Made by a program: the position numbers and the translations under genes
Notes under the pieces: generated by a model
Told to the model about the DNA's origin: nothing
Databases searched by the model: none
The model's input: the letters and a program-made list of their open reading frames with translations, nothing else
In this document: one piece after another, positions 1-8,145 of the stretch
Layout: the number at the start of each line of letters is the position of its first letter
Position numbering within the stretch: position 1 is the first letter of the stretch
Assembly: GCF_001429785.1 (NCBI RefSeq)
Contig: NZ_LMJF01000015.1
Span: 320,550-384,549 of the forward strand
Source of the DNA: Lysobacter sp. Root916
Lineage (GTDB): Bacteria > Pseudomonadota > Gammaproteobacteria > Xanthomonadales > Xanthomonadaceae
Length of the DNA stretch: 64,000 bases
Direction: 5' to 3'

Positions 1-641
1 CGCGCCAGCGCCAGCAGGATGCCGGTGACGATGCCGGCCGAGGCGCTGCGATACAGCACCTGCACGATCACCTTCCACTGCGGCACGCCCAGCGACAGCG
101 CGGCCTCGCGCATCTGGCTGGGCACCAGCCGCAGCATCTCGTCGGTGGTGCGCACCACCACCGGCAGCACGATGAAGGCCAGGGCCAGGGCGCCGGCCAC
201 GGCCGAGAACTGGCCCATCTGCGCCACCACCAGCGAGTAGATGAACAAGCCCAGCACGATCGACGGCGCCGACAGCAGGATGTCGTTGACGAAGCGCACC
301 ACGGTGCCGAACTTGCGCGCGTTGCCGTACTCGGCCAGCCAGGTGCCGGCGGCGATGCCGAGCGGGGTGCCGATCAGGATCGCGATCGTGCACATCACCG
401 CGCTGCCGAAGAAGGCGTTGAGCAGGCCGCCTTCCTGCTGCGGCGGCGGCGTCATCTGGGTGAACAGCGCCCAGTTGATGCCGCCTATGCCCTTGGCGAC
501 CAGGGTCCACAGGATCCAGCCCAGGAAGAACAGGCCGAACGCGGCGGCGGCGCAGGCGGCCACGATAGCGACCGCGTTGCCGATGCGACGACGGCGGTAG
601 AGCGCGTCGGCGGCGCGCATCTGCGGGGTGACGGCGGCCAT
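1..641 (-). CDS. pstA: Phosphate ABC transporter permease PstA (partial)
   Basis: Inner-membrane permease subunit that with PstC forms the channel of the high-affinity phosphate importer. The gene runs off the left edge, so only about 213 N-terminal codons are present and the C-terminal quarter is missing. Read on the minus strand it shows several hydrophobic spans and, near the truncated end, an EAA-type loop (MREAALSLGVPQWKV) that contacts the ATPase PstB. The ATG shares one base with the pstC stop (TGATG), so the two are translationally coupled. pstB and phoU would be expected just outside the window. The identification rests on the EAA loop and on gene order. Confidence 0.9.
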   Translation of the reverse strand, partial: MAAVTPQMRAADALYRRRRIGNAVAIVAACAAAAFGLFFLGWILWTLVAKGIGGINWALFTQMTPPPQQEGGLLNAFFGSAVMCTIAILIGTPLGIAAGTWLAEYGNARKFGTVVRFVNDILLSAPSIVLGLFIYSLVVAQMGQFSAVAGALALAFIVLPVVVRTTDEMLRLVPSQMREAALSLGVPQWKVIVQVLYRSASAGIVTGILLALA

Positions 642-1606
642 CAGTTGCCCTCCTTGCGCGAGAGTTGCATCAGCATTAGCCGGGCCACGGCCAGTACCGC
701 GAAGGTGACGATGAACAGCACGAAGCCCAGCAGCAGCAGCGCCGAGCGGTAGGTTTCGGTGGCTTCGCCGAAGTCGTTGGCGATGACCGCGGCGATGGTG
801 GTGCCCGGTTCGAGCAGCGACACCGAGAAGTTGACGCTGTTGCCGATCACGTAGGCCACCGCCATGGTCTCGCCCAGGGCGCGGCCGAGGCCGAGGAAGA
901 CGCCGCCGATCACCGCCGAACGGGTGTAGGGCAGGACGATGTCCCAGCTGACTTCCCACTTGGTCGAGCCCAGCGCGTAGGCCGATTCCTTGAGCCGGGT
1001 CGGCACGGTCAGGAACACTTCGCGCATCACCGAGGAGATGAAGGGGATCACCATGATCGCCAGCACGATGCCGGCGGTGAGCATGCCGATGCCCAGCGGC
1101 GGGCCCTGGAACAGCGGGCCGATCACCGGCCAGGTGCCGAGGTTGTCGTTGAGCCACGGGGTCACGTATTCGGTCATCACCGGGACCAGCACGAACAGGC
1201 CCCACATGCCGTAGATGATCGAGGGGATGCCGGCCAGCAGTTCGATCGCCGTGCCGATCGGGCCGCGCGCCCAGCGCGGCGCGACCTCGGTCAGGAAGAA
1301 GGCGATGCCGAAGCTGACCGGCACCGCGATCAGCATCGCGATCAGCGCGGTGACGATGGTGCCGTAGATCGGAACCAGCGCGCCGTATTGGTCCTCCACC
1401 GGGTTCCACTCGGCGGTGATGAAGAAGTCGATGCCTTCCTTGGCCAGCACGGCGCGGCCGCCCCAGAGCATCGACAGCGCCGCGCCGGCGAGCGCGATCA
1501 GGACGAAGACCACGGTCGCGGTGAGGACGTAACGGAACAGACGATCGTTGCGCGCGTCGGCGTGGTCGCGCGCTAGCGGTACTGCGGGGAGGGTGGTCGC
1601 GTTCAT
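641..1606 (-). CDS. pstC: Phosphate ABC transporter permease PstC
   Basis: Inner-membrane permease partner of PstA in the PstSCAB phosphate importer. The 321-residue product has the family's usual length. A first membrane span lies around residues 25-48, and the later part has multiple spans with a loop resembling the EAA motif (LKESAYALGSTKWEVSWDIV). It lies about 175 nt after the pstS stop and overlaps pstA by one base. No clear Shine-Dalgarno sequence precedes the ATG, so expression may depend on read-through from pstS and translational coupling. Paired hairpins in the pstS-pstC gap may lower permease message relative to the binding protein. Confidence 0.95.
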   Translation of the reverse strand: MNATTLPAVPLARDHADARNDRLFRYVLTATVVFVLIALAGAALSMLWGGRAVLAKEGIDFFITAEWNPVEDQYGALVPIYGTIVTALIAMLIAVPVSFGIAFFLTEVAPRWARGPIGTAIELLAGIPSIIYGMWGLFVLVPVMTEYVTPWLNDNLGTWPVIGPLFQGPPLGIGMLTAGIVLAIMVIPFISSVMREVFLTVPTRLKESAYALGSTKWEVSWDIVLPYTRSAVIGGVFLGLGRALGETMAVAYVIGNSVNFSVSLLEPGTTIAAVIANDFGEATETYRSALLLLGFVLFIVTFAVLAVARLMLMQLSRKEGN

Positions 1607-1693
1607 TGCGATCGAGGGTCCGTGGGGCGCGTGGGGTGGTGGGGCTTGGAGCGGTGTGCGGTTCGGTACGACGCGCTTAAGTCACTGGATGTT

Positions 1694-1772
1694 CGGCTCC
1701 GCCGAAGTGAGGCGGAGCCGGCTTTCGCGGGGAGGACGTTCCGGCAAGGCCGCGCCCGCAACCGCGGGCGCG
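1694..1772 (-). terminator. Two GC-rich hairpins between pstS and pstC
   Basis: Two perfect inverted repeats lie in the pstS-pstC gap: 1751-1772 (9-bp stem just after the pstS stop) and 1694-1720 (10-bp stem, 7-nt loop). Neither has a U tract. They look more like attenuating or message-stabilising structures than full terminators. This is an inference from structure only. Confidence 0.4.
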
Positions 1773-1782
1773 GGCCGCGACC

Positions 1783-2877
1783 TCACTTGAACTCCGCCGC
1801 CCAATAGGCCTCTACCTGCTTCACCAGCTCCGGCGGCAGCGGCACGTAGTCCAGCGCGCTGGCCTGGGCCTGGCCGTTCTCGAACGCCCACTTGAAGAAG
1901 GCGCGGGTGTCGGCGCTGCGCTTGGCGTCCTTGGGCTGCTTGTACATCAGGATGAAATTGGTCGCGGTGATCGGCCAGGCGTCGGCGCCGCTGGCGTTGG
2001 TGATCACCAGGTTGAAGTCCTTGGCGTTGGCCCAGTCGGCGCTGGCGGCGGCGGCCTGGAAGGACTCGGCGCTGGGCTGGACGAAGTTGCCCGCGGCGTT
2101 CTGCAACTGCGCGTAACCCATCTTGTTCTGCAGCGCATAGGACAGCTCGACGTAGCCGATCGAACCCTTGATCTGCTTCACGTACGAGGCGACGCCTTCG
2201 TTGCCCTTGCCGCCGACGCCGCCGGGCCACTGCACCGAGGTGCCTTCGCCGACCTTGCTCTTCCAGGCCGGGCTGACCTTGGCCAGGTAGTTGACGAAGT
2301 TGAAAGTGGTGCCCGAGCCGTCGGAGCGGTGGACGATATTGATCTTGGTCGCCGGCAACGCGGTGCCCGGATTGATCGCGGCGATCGCCGGGTCGTTCCA
2401 CATCGTGACGGTGCCGAGGAAGATGTCGGCCAGCACGGGGCCGGTCAGGCGCAGCTTGCCGGGCTCCAGGCCTTCGACGTTGACCACCGGCACCACGCCG
2501 CCGATCGCCGACGGGAACTGGCCCAGGCCCGCGGCCGCGAGTTCCTCGGCCGACAGCGGCTTGTCGGAGGAACCGAAGTCGACGGTGCCGGCCTTGATCT
2601 GGGCGATGCCGCCGCCGGAACCGATCGACTGGTAGTTGACCTTGGCGCCGGTGGCCTTGTTGTAGTCGTCCGACCACTTCGACAGCAGCGGGTAGATGAA
2701 GGTCGCGCCCGCGCCGGTGATCATGGCGGCGGTCTTGTCGCCGGCCGCAGCGGCGGTGTCGGTGGGCGCGGCGCCGTCGGCGGCCGCCTTGGGGGCGTCG
2801 GCGCCGGGCTTGCACGCGGCCACGGCCAGCGTCAGGGCGAGGGAAAGGGCGGCGATGCGGGCCGGCGACGATTTCAT
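1783..2877 (-). CDS. pstS: Phosphate-binding protein PstS (lipoprotein form)
   Basis: Substrate-binding component that captures phosphate for PstCAB. The 364-residue product begins with a lipoprotein signal peptide (LAVAAC; lipidated Cys at about residue 22), so it is probably tethered to a membrane rather than free in the periplasm. Phosphate-binding family motifs follow: TGAGATFIYP, SIGSGGGIAQIK, DFGSSD and HRSDGSGTTFNF. The ATG at 2877 was chosen because GGAG sits six bases before it and it gives a proper signal peptide; an ATG 12 nt upstream is less likely. A Pho-box-like site lies 65-82 nt upstream. It is a paralogue of the PstS gene immediately upstream, differing mainly in the lipobox. 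Confidence 0.95.
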   Translation of the reverse strand: MKSSPARIAALSLALTLAVAACKPGADAPKAAADGAAPTDTAAAAGDKTAAMITGAGATFIYPLLSKWSDDYNKATGAKVNYQSIGSGGGIAQIKAGTVDFGSSDKPLSAEELAAAGLGQFPSAIGGVVPVVNVEGLEPGKLRLTGPVLADIFLGTVTMWNDPAIAAINPGTALPATKINIVHRSDGSGTTFNFVNYLAKVSPAWKSKVGEGTSVQWPGGVGGKGNEGVASYVKQIKGSIGYVELSYALQNKMGYAQLQNAAGNFVQPSAESFQAAAASADWANAKDFNLVITNASGADAWPITATNFILMYKQPKDAKRSADTRAFFKWAFENGQAQASALDYVPLPPELVKQVEAYWAAEFK

Positions 2878-2941
2878 GCGCAACTCCATGAGGGTGCCGA
2901 CGAGACTGGCCGGCGGGGCTGCGCCATTTGATGATCTTTTT

Positions 2942-2959
2942 GTTACAGCGCTATGACAT
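2942..2959 (-). promoter_or_regulatory. Pho box upstream of lipoprotein pstS
   Basis: On the minus strand the site reads ATGTCAT-AGCG-CTGTAAC. This is the 7+4+7 layout of a PhoB-binding site (consensus halves CTGTCAY), with one mismatch in each half. It lies 65-82 nt before the pstS start, where a PhoB-activated promoter would be expected. Confidence 0.65.
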
Positions 2960-3060
2960 CGTTCGGTAACGAATTTGTAGTGAAAGCCTGAAAGATCGCA
3001 GCGGCGGGGCCGGCAGAGTGGGGCGGGGCGTCGGAGGGCGGTGAGGGCGGTGTCAAAAAG

Positions 3061-3257
3061 CCCTGCGTGGGGAGCATCACCCGCCTGCGGGGAGAGGGGT
3101 GAGGGCCCGGCGCGCGGGCGCGGCTCCAACCTCGTCCCGGGCCCTCATCCGCCCTTCGGGCACCTTCTCCCGCGAGCGGGAGAAGGGAATCCAAGGCCCT
3201 ACGCATGAAGCCCCTCTCCCGCTTGCGGGAGAGGGGTTGGGGTGAGGGCCGGCCGCC
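3061..3257. repeat. Intergenic palindromic repeats between the two pstS genes
   Basis: The 454-base gap between the pstS genes holds, besides the Pho box at its left end, several variants of a palindromic element of the form ctcccgc-ttgc-gggag linked to ggggtgagggc. Copies lie near 3090-3112, 3140-3187 and 3209-3250. Such elements are scattered between genes in many high-GC proteobacteria. No gene is visible here. Confidence 0.6.
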
Positions 3258-3286
3258 AGACGAAGAATTCTCCCCCCGAAACGCAG

Positions 3287-3306
3287 AACGGGCCCGAAGG
3301 CCCGTT
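3287..3306 (-). terminator. Hairpin terminator after soluble pstS
   Basis: A perfect 8-bp stem (aacgggcc/ggcccgtt) with a CGAA loop lies 26 nt after the stop codon. On the minus strand it is followed by only a short T-containing stretch, so it is a modest intrinsic terminator. Confidence 0.5.
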
Positions 3307-3331
3307 CCTTGCAAGCCGATCCTCGTCAGGA

Positions 3332-4351
3332 TCAGTAGTTCATGTTCGCCGACCAATAGGTCTCGATCTGCTTGACCAGCGCGTCCGGCAGCGGCACGTA
3401 GTCCAGGGCCTTGGCCTGGGCGTCGCCGTTGGCGTAGGCCCAGCGGAAGAATTCCTTGGCGTTCTTGGCGCCGGCGGCGTTCTTGGGCTGCTTGTACATC
3501 AGGATGAAGTTGGTCGCGGTGATCGGCCAGGACTTCTCGCCCGGGGCGTTGGTCATCACCAGGTAGAAGTCCTTGGCGCTGGCCCAATCGGCGCTGGCGG
3601 CGGCGGCCTGGAAGGTCTCGTCGCTGGGCAGCACGTAGTTGCCGGCGGCGTTCTTCAGGCGCGAGTAGGCCATCTTGTTCTGCAGCGCGTAGGACAGCTC
3701 GACGTAGCCGATGCCGCCCTGGATCTGCTTGACGTAAGCGGCCACGCCTTCGTTGCCCTTGCCGCCGATACCGACCGGCCACTTGACCGCGGTGCCTTCA
3801 CCGACCGAGCTCTTCCAGTCGGCGCTGACCTTGGACAGGTAGTTGACGAAGTTGAAGGTGGTGCCCGAACCGTCCGAGCGGTGCACGACGGTGATCTTCT
3901 TGGCCGGCAGCTGCACGCCGCCGTTGAGGGCGACGATGGCCGGGTCGTTCCACATCGTGATCTTGCCGAGGAAGATCTTGGCCAGGGTGTCGCCGTCGAG
4001 CTTGAGCGCGCCCGAGGCCACGCCCGGCACGTTGATCACCGGCACCACGCCGCCGATCACCGACGGGAACTGGGCCAGGCCGAACTTGGCCAGCTCGTCG
4101 GGCTTCATCGGCGCGTCGGAGGAACCGAAGTCCACGGTCGCGGCCTTGATCTGGGCGATGCCGCCGCCGGAGCCGATCGACTGGTAGTTGACCTTTTTCT
4201 GGGTCGCCTTGGCGTAGTCGGCCGACCACTTGGACATGATGGGATAAACGAAGGACGCGCCGGCGCCGGTGACGTCGGCGGCCTGAGCGTTGGCGACGAA
4301 CGCAGTCGCGAGCGCGAGTGCGGCCAGGCGGAAGCGGATGGACTTGAACAC
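3332..4351 (-). CDS. pstS: Phosphate-binding protein PstS (soluble periplasmic paralogue)
   Basis: Second phosphate-binding protein, 339 residues. The signal peptide has the cleavage pattern NAQA-A and no lipobox, so a freely periplasmic protein is expected, unlike the lipidated paralogue downstream. It shares the motifs TGAGASFVYP, SIGSGGGIAQIK, DFGSSD and HRSDGSGTTFNF. The GTG at 4351 was chosen because AGGAG lies six bases upstream and it starts a clean signal peptide; an ATG 54 nt upstream would add a hydrophilic leader that does not fit. It is preceded by an array of Pho-box half sites and sits between the phosphate porin and the Pst operon. It probably uses the same permease. Confidence 0.93.
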   Translation of the reverse strand: MFKSIRFRLAALALATAFVANAQAADVTGAGASFVYPIMSKWSADYAKATQKKVNYQSIGSGGGIAQIKAATVDFGSSDAPMKPDELAKFGLAQFPSVIGGVVPVINVPGVASGALKLDGDTLAKIFLGKITMWNDPAIVALNGGVQLPAKKITVVHRSDGSGTTFNFVNYLSKVSADWKSSVGEGTAVKWPVGIGGKGNEGVAAYVKQIQGGIGYVELSYALQNKMAYSRLKNAAGNYVLPSDETFQAAAASADWASAKDFYLVMTNAPGEKSWPITATNFILMYKQPKNAAGAKNAKEFFRWAYANGDAQAKALDYVPLPDALVKQIETYWSANMNY

Positions 4352-4403
4352 GGAGGGCTCCTGGAGAGAGACGGCGGGCATTGACCCGCTCTGGGCGCAT
4401 TTC

Positions 4404-4472
4404 ATAACGGTTCGATGACAGTCGCGGGTCGGCTATGTGACAGGTCGGTGACATCCGACATGTGGCTGACAC
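4404..4472 (-). promoter_or_regulatory. Array of Pho-box half sites upstream of soluble pstS
   Basis: On the minus strand, 4437-4454 reads ATGTCAC-CGAC-CTGTCAC, a near-perfect Pho box. Further half sites at 11-nt steps follow towards the gene, including CTGTCAT at 4415-4421 and the weak CCGTTAT at 4404-4410. GTGTCAG at 4466-4472, followed by CCAC-ATGTCGG, adds another box upstream. The array ends 53 nt before the GTG start and suggests cooperative PhoB binding. Confidence 0.75.
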
Positions 4473-4505
4473 GCATGGCCGCTGGCGTGGCCGGAATGCG
4501 GACGC

Positions 4506-4534
4506 AAAAAGGGGCGCGGCGGTGGCCGCGCCCC
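4506..4534 (-). terminator. Intrinsic terminator after the phosphate porin
   Basis: A perfect 10-bp stem (ggggcgcggc/gccgcgcccc, loop ggtg) is followed on the minus strand by five T residues. It lies 50 nt after the porin stop codon. Confidence 0.85.
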
Positions 4535-4583
4535 GAGGCGATTCGCGAAGGTACAGCCAGTGGGGGAGAGAGAGCGCTACGAC

Positions 4584-5807
4584 TTACCAGTAGAACTGCA
4601 TGCGGACTTCGGTGATGTTCGGGTTGTCGTCGACGTAGCGACGGGTGGTGCCGCCGACCCACTTGCTGCTGTCGACCTTGACGTAGTTCAGCATGAACTT
4701 GAAGTTCGAACGCCAGTACCAGTTCACGCCCAGGGTCCACGCGTCCTGCTCGCCGCCGAGCACGCCGGTGGTGGCGCCGGTGGTGACGTTGCCGCTGCCG
4801 TCGTTGAGGTCGATCGTGTCGTAGCGCAGGCCGAGCTGCCACATGCCCGAGGCGGGGTTGTCCGGCAGGCCGGTGACCGGGGCGCCGGACTTGTAGGTCC
4901 AGGTTTCGCCGGTGATGTTCCACAGGCCGCTGATGTAGCCGCCGTCGAAGTCCACGTCCTGCGCCGTGCCGTAGCGCTTGACGCTGGTCTTCATGTACTC
5001 GCCCTGCAGCTTGAACGGGCCGTGCACCCACAGGCCTTCGAAGCCGGTGGTGGCGACGCGATCGGAGCGGGTGATGTTGCCGGTGCTGACCAGGGTCTGC
5101 GAGATGTCGGCCAGCGGACGGGCGCTGAACGAAACCGTATCGCCGGTGTTGAGCGCCGCGGTGCCGCCCAGGTCGGCGTCGTAATCGACGTGCGACAGGC
5201 CGAAGTGCAGGATGTTGCCGGCGTCCAGGATCGGCGCCCAGGTGCCGCGCAGGCCGAAGCCGTTGCCGTGCTTGCGGTTGCGGGTCAGCTCGCGGCTGAA
5301 ATAGGTGGCGTTGACGCCCCAGTTGACGTCGCCGTAGTAGTAACCGACGCCGACGCGGCGCGCGATGCCGAAGGTGTTGGTGATCGAGCCCTTGGCGACG
5401 AAGTCGTTGTTCTTCGTCGAGGACAGCTCTTCCATGCTGTTGGGCTGCTTGAACTGGCCGACCTGGATGAAGTGGTTGGCGTTGTTGCCGAACTTGTACT
5501 TGACGTTGGCGTCGAGGAACTTGTCGTCCTTGGCGTCGTAGCCCAGCACCCACTCGAAGTTGCCCGGACCCTTGCCCTTCAGCACCAGCTCGGCGCGACG
5601 CAGTTCGTTGTCCGAGTCCGTGCCGTCCGGGGCGTCGACGTTGAGGTTCTTGAGGTCGTTGCCGTAGCTGTAGTAGTCGGCCTGGAGCAGGCCTTCGAAG
5701 CTGACTTCGGAGTTGCCGATCACGTCGAGGGCGACCTCGGCGTGCGCGGCCGGAGCGACGAGCGCGGCGAGCAGCGCGACGGACAGGGTGCTGCGGGAGA
5801 GTTTCAT
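4584..5807 (-). CDS. OprP/OprO-family phosphate-selective porin
   Basis: Predicted outer-membrane beta-barrel channel of the phosphate-selective porin O/P family, 407 residues, the family's usual size. It has a signal peptide ending in AAHA (about residue 23), alternating amphipathic strands and a C-terminal aromatic end (RMQFYW) typical of BAM substrates. It lies directly upstream of two phosphate-binding proteins and the Pst permeases, in the same direction, which supports a role in phosphate or polyphosphate uptake across the outer membrane. It has its own terminator and a partial Pho-box half site upstream. Selectivity for orthophosphate versus pyrophosphate cannot be read from the sequence. 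Confidence 0.88.
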   Translation of the reverse strand: MKLSRSTLSVALLAALVAPAAHAEVALDVIGNSEVSFEGLLQADYYSYGNDLKNLNVDAPDGTDSDNELRRAELVLKGKGPGNFEWVLGYDAKDDKFLDANVKYKFGNNANHFIQVGQFKQPNSMEELSSTKNNDFVAKGSITNTFGIARRVGVGYYYGDVNWGVNATYFSRELTRNRKHGNGFGLRGTWAPILDAGNILHFGLSHVDYDADLGGTAALNTGDTVSFSARPLADISQTLVSTGNITRSDRVATTGFEGLWVHGPFKLQGEYMKTSVKRYGTAQDVDFDGGYISGLWNITGETWTYKSGAPVTGLPDNPASGMWQLGLRYDTIDLNDGSGNVTTGATTGVLGGEQDAWTLGVNWYWRSNFKFMLNYVKVDSSKWVGGTTRRYVDDNPNITEVRMQFYW

Positions 5808-5856
5808 GGCGGGGCCCTAGGGCGTGGTTGGATGCCGCGCAGGCTAGGGTGTGAAA

Positions 5857-5874
5857 GTTGCGTAAATATGACAG
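5857..5874 (-). promoter_or_regulatory. Partial Pho box upstream of the porin
   Basis: The minus strand reads CTGTCAT-ATTT-ACGCAAC. The first half site is perfect and the second is poor. It lies 50-67 nt before the porin start, a position matching the Pho boxes of both pstS genes, which raises its credibility. Confidence 0.45.
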
Positions 5875-5953
5875 GACTGACTTATTTCGCTGCCATGACC
5901 GATGGATGACGGTCGCGCAGGCGCTCCCGCCCAGGCCCGCCGATCCACGCAAA

Positions 5954-6733
5954 TCAAGCTGCGACGGGCTCCGGCTCGCCCGGGGTCTTGTCCGGATAGC
6001 GGCAAAGGTCGCGGATCGCGCAGTGCGGGCAGTCGGGTTTTCGTGCCTTGCAGACGTAACGTCCGTGCAGGATCAGCCAGTGGTGCGCGTCCTGAAGGTA
6101 GGCCGGAGGCACACTTTTGAGCAGGCCGTCCTCGACCGCGCGCACGGTCTTGCCGGGCGCCAGGCCGGTGCGGTTGGCGACCCGGAAGATGTGGGTGTCC
6201 ACCGCCATCGTCGGCTCGCCAAAGGCGGTGTTGAGCACCACGTTGGCGGTCTTGCGACCGACCCCGGGCAGGGCCTCCAGCGCGGCGCGCTCGCGCGGCA
6301 CCTCGCCGGCATGCTCGTCCAGCAGGCGCTGCGACAGCGCGACCACGTTGGCGGCCTTGGTGTTGTACAAGCCGATCGTGGCGATGTAGGGCTTCAACCC
6401 TTCGACCCCCAGCGCGACGATCGCCTGCGGCGTGTTCGCGACCGGGAACAGTTTGCGGGTGGCCTTGTTGACGCCGACATCGGTGGCCTGCGCCGACAGC
6501 GCCACCGCGACCAGCAACTCGTACGGCGTGCTGTATTCGAGCTCGGTGGTCGGCGTGGGGTTGAGCGCCTTGAGCCGGGCGAACATCTCCTCGGCTTCGG
6601 CCGCGCCGAGACGGGCGACGCGCTTGGCCGCCTTGGGCTTGGTCTTGGCAGGCGCCTTCGTGCCCGCGCCGGCGGCGTTCTTGCTCGCTCCGCGTTTGCC
6701 GGCGGCGGGCATGGGCTTGCGTGCGGGGCTCAC
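5954..6733 (-). CDS. nth: Endonuclease III (DNA glycosylase/AP lyase)
   Basis: Base-excision repair enzyme that removes oxidised pyrimidines and nicks the abasic site. The 259-residue product has the helix-hairpin-helix LPGVGRKTANVV with the catalytic lysine at about 161, the catalytic aspartate in VDTHIFRV (about 179), and a C-terminal 4Fe-4S loop with cysteines at about 228, 235, 238 and 244 (Cx6Cx2Cx5C). A lysine/alanine-rich N-terminal extension of about 40 residues precedes the fold. The GTG at 6733 overlaps the upstream stop as GTGA and is taken as the start; an ATG at 6712 is possible. It is the last gene of a three-gene leftward run. Confidence 0.95.
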   Translation of the reverse strand: MSPARKPMPAAGKRGASKNAAGAGTKAPAKTKPKAAKRVARLGAAEAEEMFARLKALNPTPTTELEYSTPYELLVAVALSAQATDVGVNKATRKLFPVANTPQAIVALGVEGLKPYIATIGLYNTKAANVVALSQRLLDEHAGEVPRERAALEALPGVGRKTANVVLNTAFGEPTMAVDTHIFRVANRTGLAPGKTVRAVEDGLLKSVPPAYLQDAHHWLILHGRYVCKARKPDCPHCAIRDLCRYPDKTPGEPEPVAA

Positions 6734-7167
6734 GGCTTCTGGCGCTCCGCGGCCTTGGCCTTCGCGCGCGCCAACGCCGCCGCCGCCGCCGTGGGCAGGG
6801 CCGGGCGCGCCGCCGGTGCGGCTGCCGCCGGCGCCGCGCTTCCGGACGCGGCGGCTTCTAGCGGCGTCGCCTCGATCTGCGCACGTGCGCCGGCGCGTTG
6901 CGCCGCGCGCTCCTGCGCGCGCTGCGCCAGGCGCGCGTTGCGTGCGCGATAGCGCGCCCGCGCGGCGAGCGCGTTGCGGCGCGCATCGCGTGCGGCGATC
7001 ACGTCGGCACGGCATTGCGTCGTGCAGTGTTGGCAAGGGGCGCAGTCGAGCAGGCCCAAAGCGAGCGCGCGATCGAGGTCGTCGCTCGCCAGCGCGAGCG
7101 CGATCGCGTGCGTGCCCGCCGCGGTGGCGTCGGCGCAACCGCAGCGGCAGGGCGCCGCCGCGCTCAC
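6730..7167 (-). CDS. Small cysteine-motif protein of unknown function
   Basis: A 145-residue protein I do not recognise. The N-terminus has a CRCGC cluster (Cys 7, 9, 11), and residues 42-52 read CAPCQHCTTQC. This is CxxCxxCxxxC, the spacing of a ferredoxin-type 4Fe-4S site, though the proline usual after the last Cys is absent. An Arg/Ala-rich helix (about 60-95) and an Ala/Pro-rich tail follow. The GTG start overlaps the enoyl-CoA hydratase stop as GTGA, and its own stop overlaps nth in the same way, so all three are translationally coupled. In enterobacteria nth is preceded by electron-transfer (rsx) genes, so a redox role is conceivable. This is inference; zinc binding is equally possible. 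Confidence 0.75.
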   Translation of the reverse strand: MSAAAPCRCGCADATAAGTHAIALALASDDLDRALALGLLDCAPCQHCTTQCRADVIAARDARRNALAARARYRARNARLAQRAQERAAQRAGARAQIEATPLEAAASGSAAPAAAAPAARPALPTAAAAALARAKAKAAERQKP

Positions 7168-7946
7168 GTGCCGGAGAACACCGGCTTGCGGCGTTCCAGG
7201 AAGGCGGTCGTGCCTTCGCGCATGTCGTCGGTGGCGAACATCAGGCCGAACTGCGCGGTCTCGTATTCCAGGCCTTCCTCGATGCCGCACTCGCCGCCGA
7301 CCGCGACGCAGTCCAGCACGCCGCGTAGCGCCAGCGGCGCGGACGCGGCCAGTTGTTCGGCGAGCTTGAAGGTCTCGGCCTCCAGTTCGGCCGCCGGCAC
7401 CACGCGATTGACGATGCCCAACTGGCGCGCACGTTCGGCGTCGATGGGCGTGCCGACCAGGCACAGCTCCAGGGTCGCGGCGCGGCCGGCCAGGCGCAGC
7501 AGGCGCTGGGTGCCGCCGAAGCCGGGGATCAGGCCGAGGTTGATCTCGGGCTGGCCGACCTTGGCGCTGTCGGCGGCGATGCGCAGGTGGCAGCCCATCG
7601 CCAGTTCCAGGCCGCCGCCGAGGGCGAAGCCGTTGACCATCGCGATCACCGGCTTGGGCATCTTCTCGATCCGGCGCATCAGCTTCTGCCCGCGCAGCGA
7701 GAAATCGCGGCCCTGGACCGGGGTCAGGCCGTTCATCTCCGAGATATCGGCGCCGGCCACGAAGGCCTTGGGGCCGCTGCCGGTCAGAACTACGCAGCGC
7801 ACCGCCGGATCGGCGGCCGCGGCCTCGAAGGCCTGGTACAGCGCGTCCAGGGTCTGCGCGTTCAGGGCGTTCAGCTTGTCGGGGCGGTTGACGGCGATCA
7901 CGCGAACGGCGCCGCGGTCGGTGGTCAGCAGGGGCGATGAGGACAT
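7164..7946 (-). CDS. Enoyl-CoA hydratase (crotonase family)
   Basis: Predicted to hydrate trans-2-enoyl-CoA to 3-hydroxyacyl-CoA in beta-oxidation. The 260-residue product has the crotonase oxyanion segment FVAGADISEM, and both catalytic glutamates are present: Glu at about 114 in GGLELAMGCH and Glu at about 134 in GQPEINLGLIPGFGGTQ. The full acid/base pair supports hydratase rather than isomerase activity, in contrast to the second crotonase at 11132-11890. It is the first gene of the run with the cysteine-motif gene and nth (4-nt overlaps). No good Shine-Dalgarno sequence precedes the ATG. Substrate chain length cannot be told. Confidence 0.9.
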   Translation of the reverse strand: MSSSPLLTTDRGAVRVIAVNRPDKLNALNAQTLDALYQAFEAAAADPAVRCVVLTGSGPKAFVAGADISEMNGLTPVQGRDFSLRGQKLMRRIEKMPKPVIAMVNGFALGGGLELAMGCHLRIAADSAKVGQPEINLGLIPGFGGTQRLLRLAGRAATLELCLVGTPIDAERARQLGIVNRVVPAAELEAETFKLAEQLAASAPLALRGVLDCVAVGGECGIEEGLEYETAQFGLMFATDDMREGTTAFLERRKPVFSGT

Positions 7947-8145
7947 ATGAATAGGTATCTGTAGGGAAGGGCACGGCCGCCAGGCAGGAACTCCGAGGCG
8001 TCCGCGGGGTCAGAGCCCGGGATGTCAGTGGCGGTTAAGCCTTGCGGCCGCTATCCTACCCCGTCCATCTGAGGGCATACGACCCGATGGGCCTTTCTAT
8101 CGGGGCGGTCTTATCCGCCCCGTGTCATTACGGAGATTCCAACGA

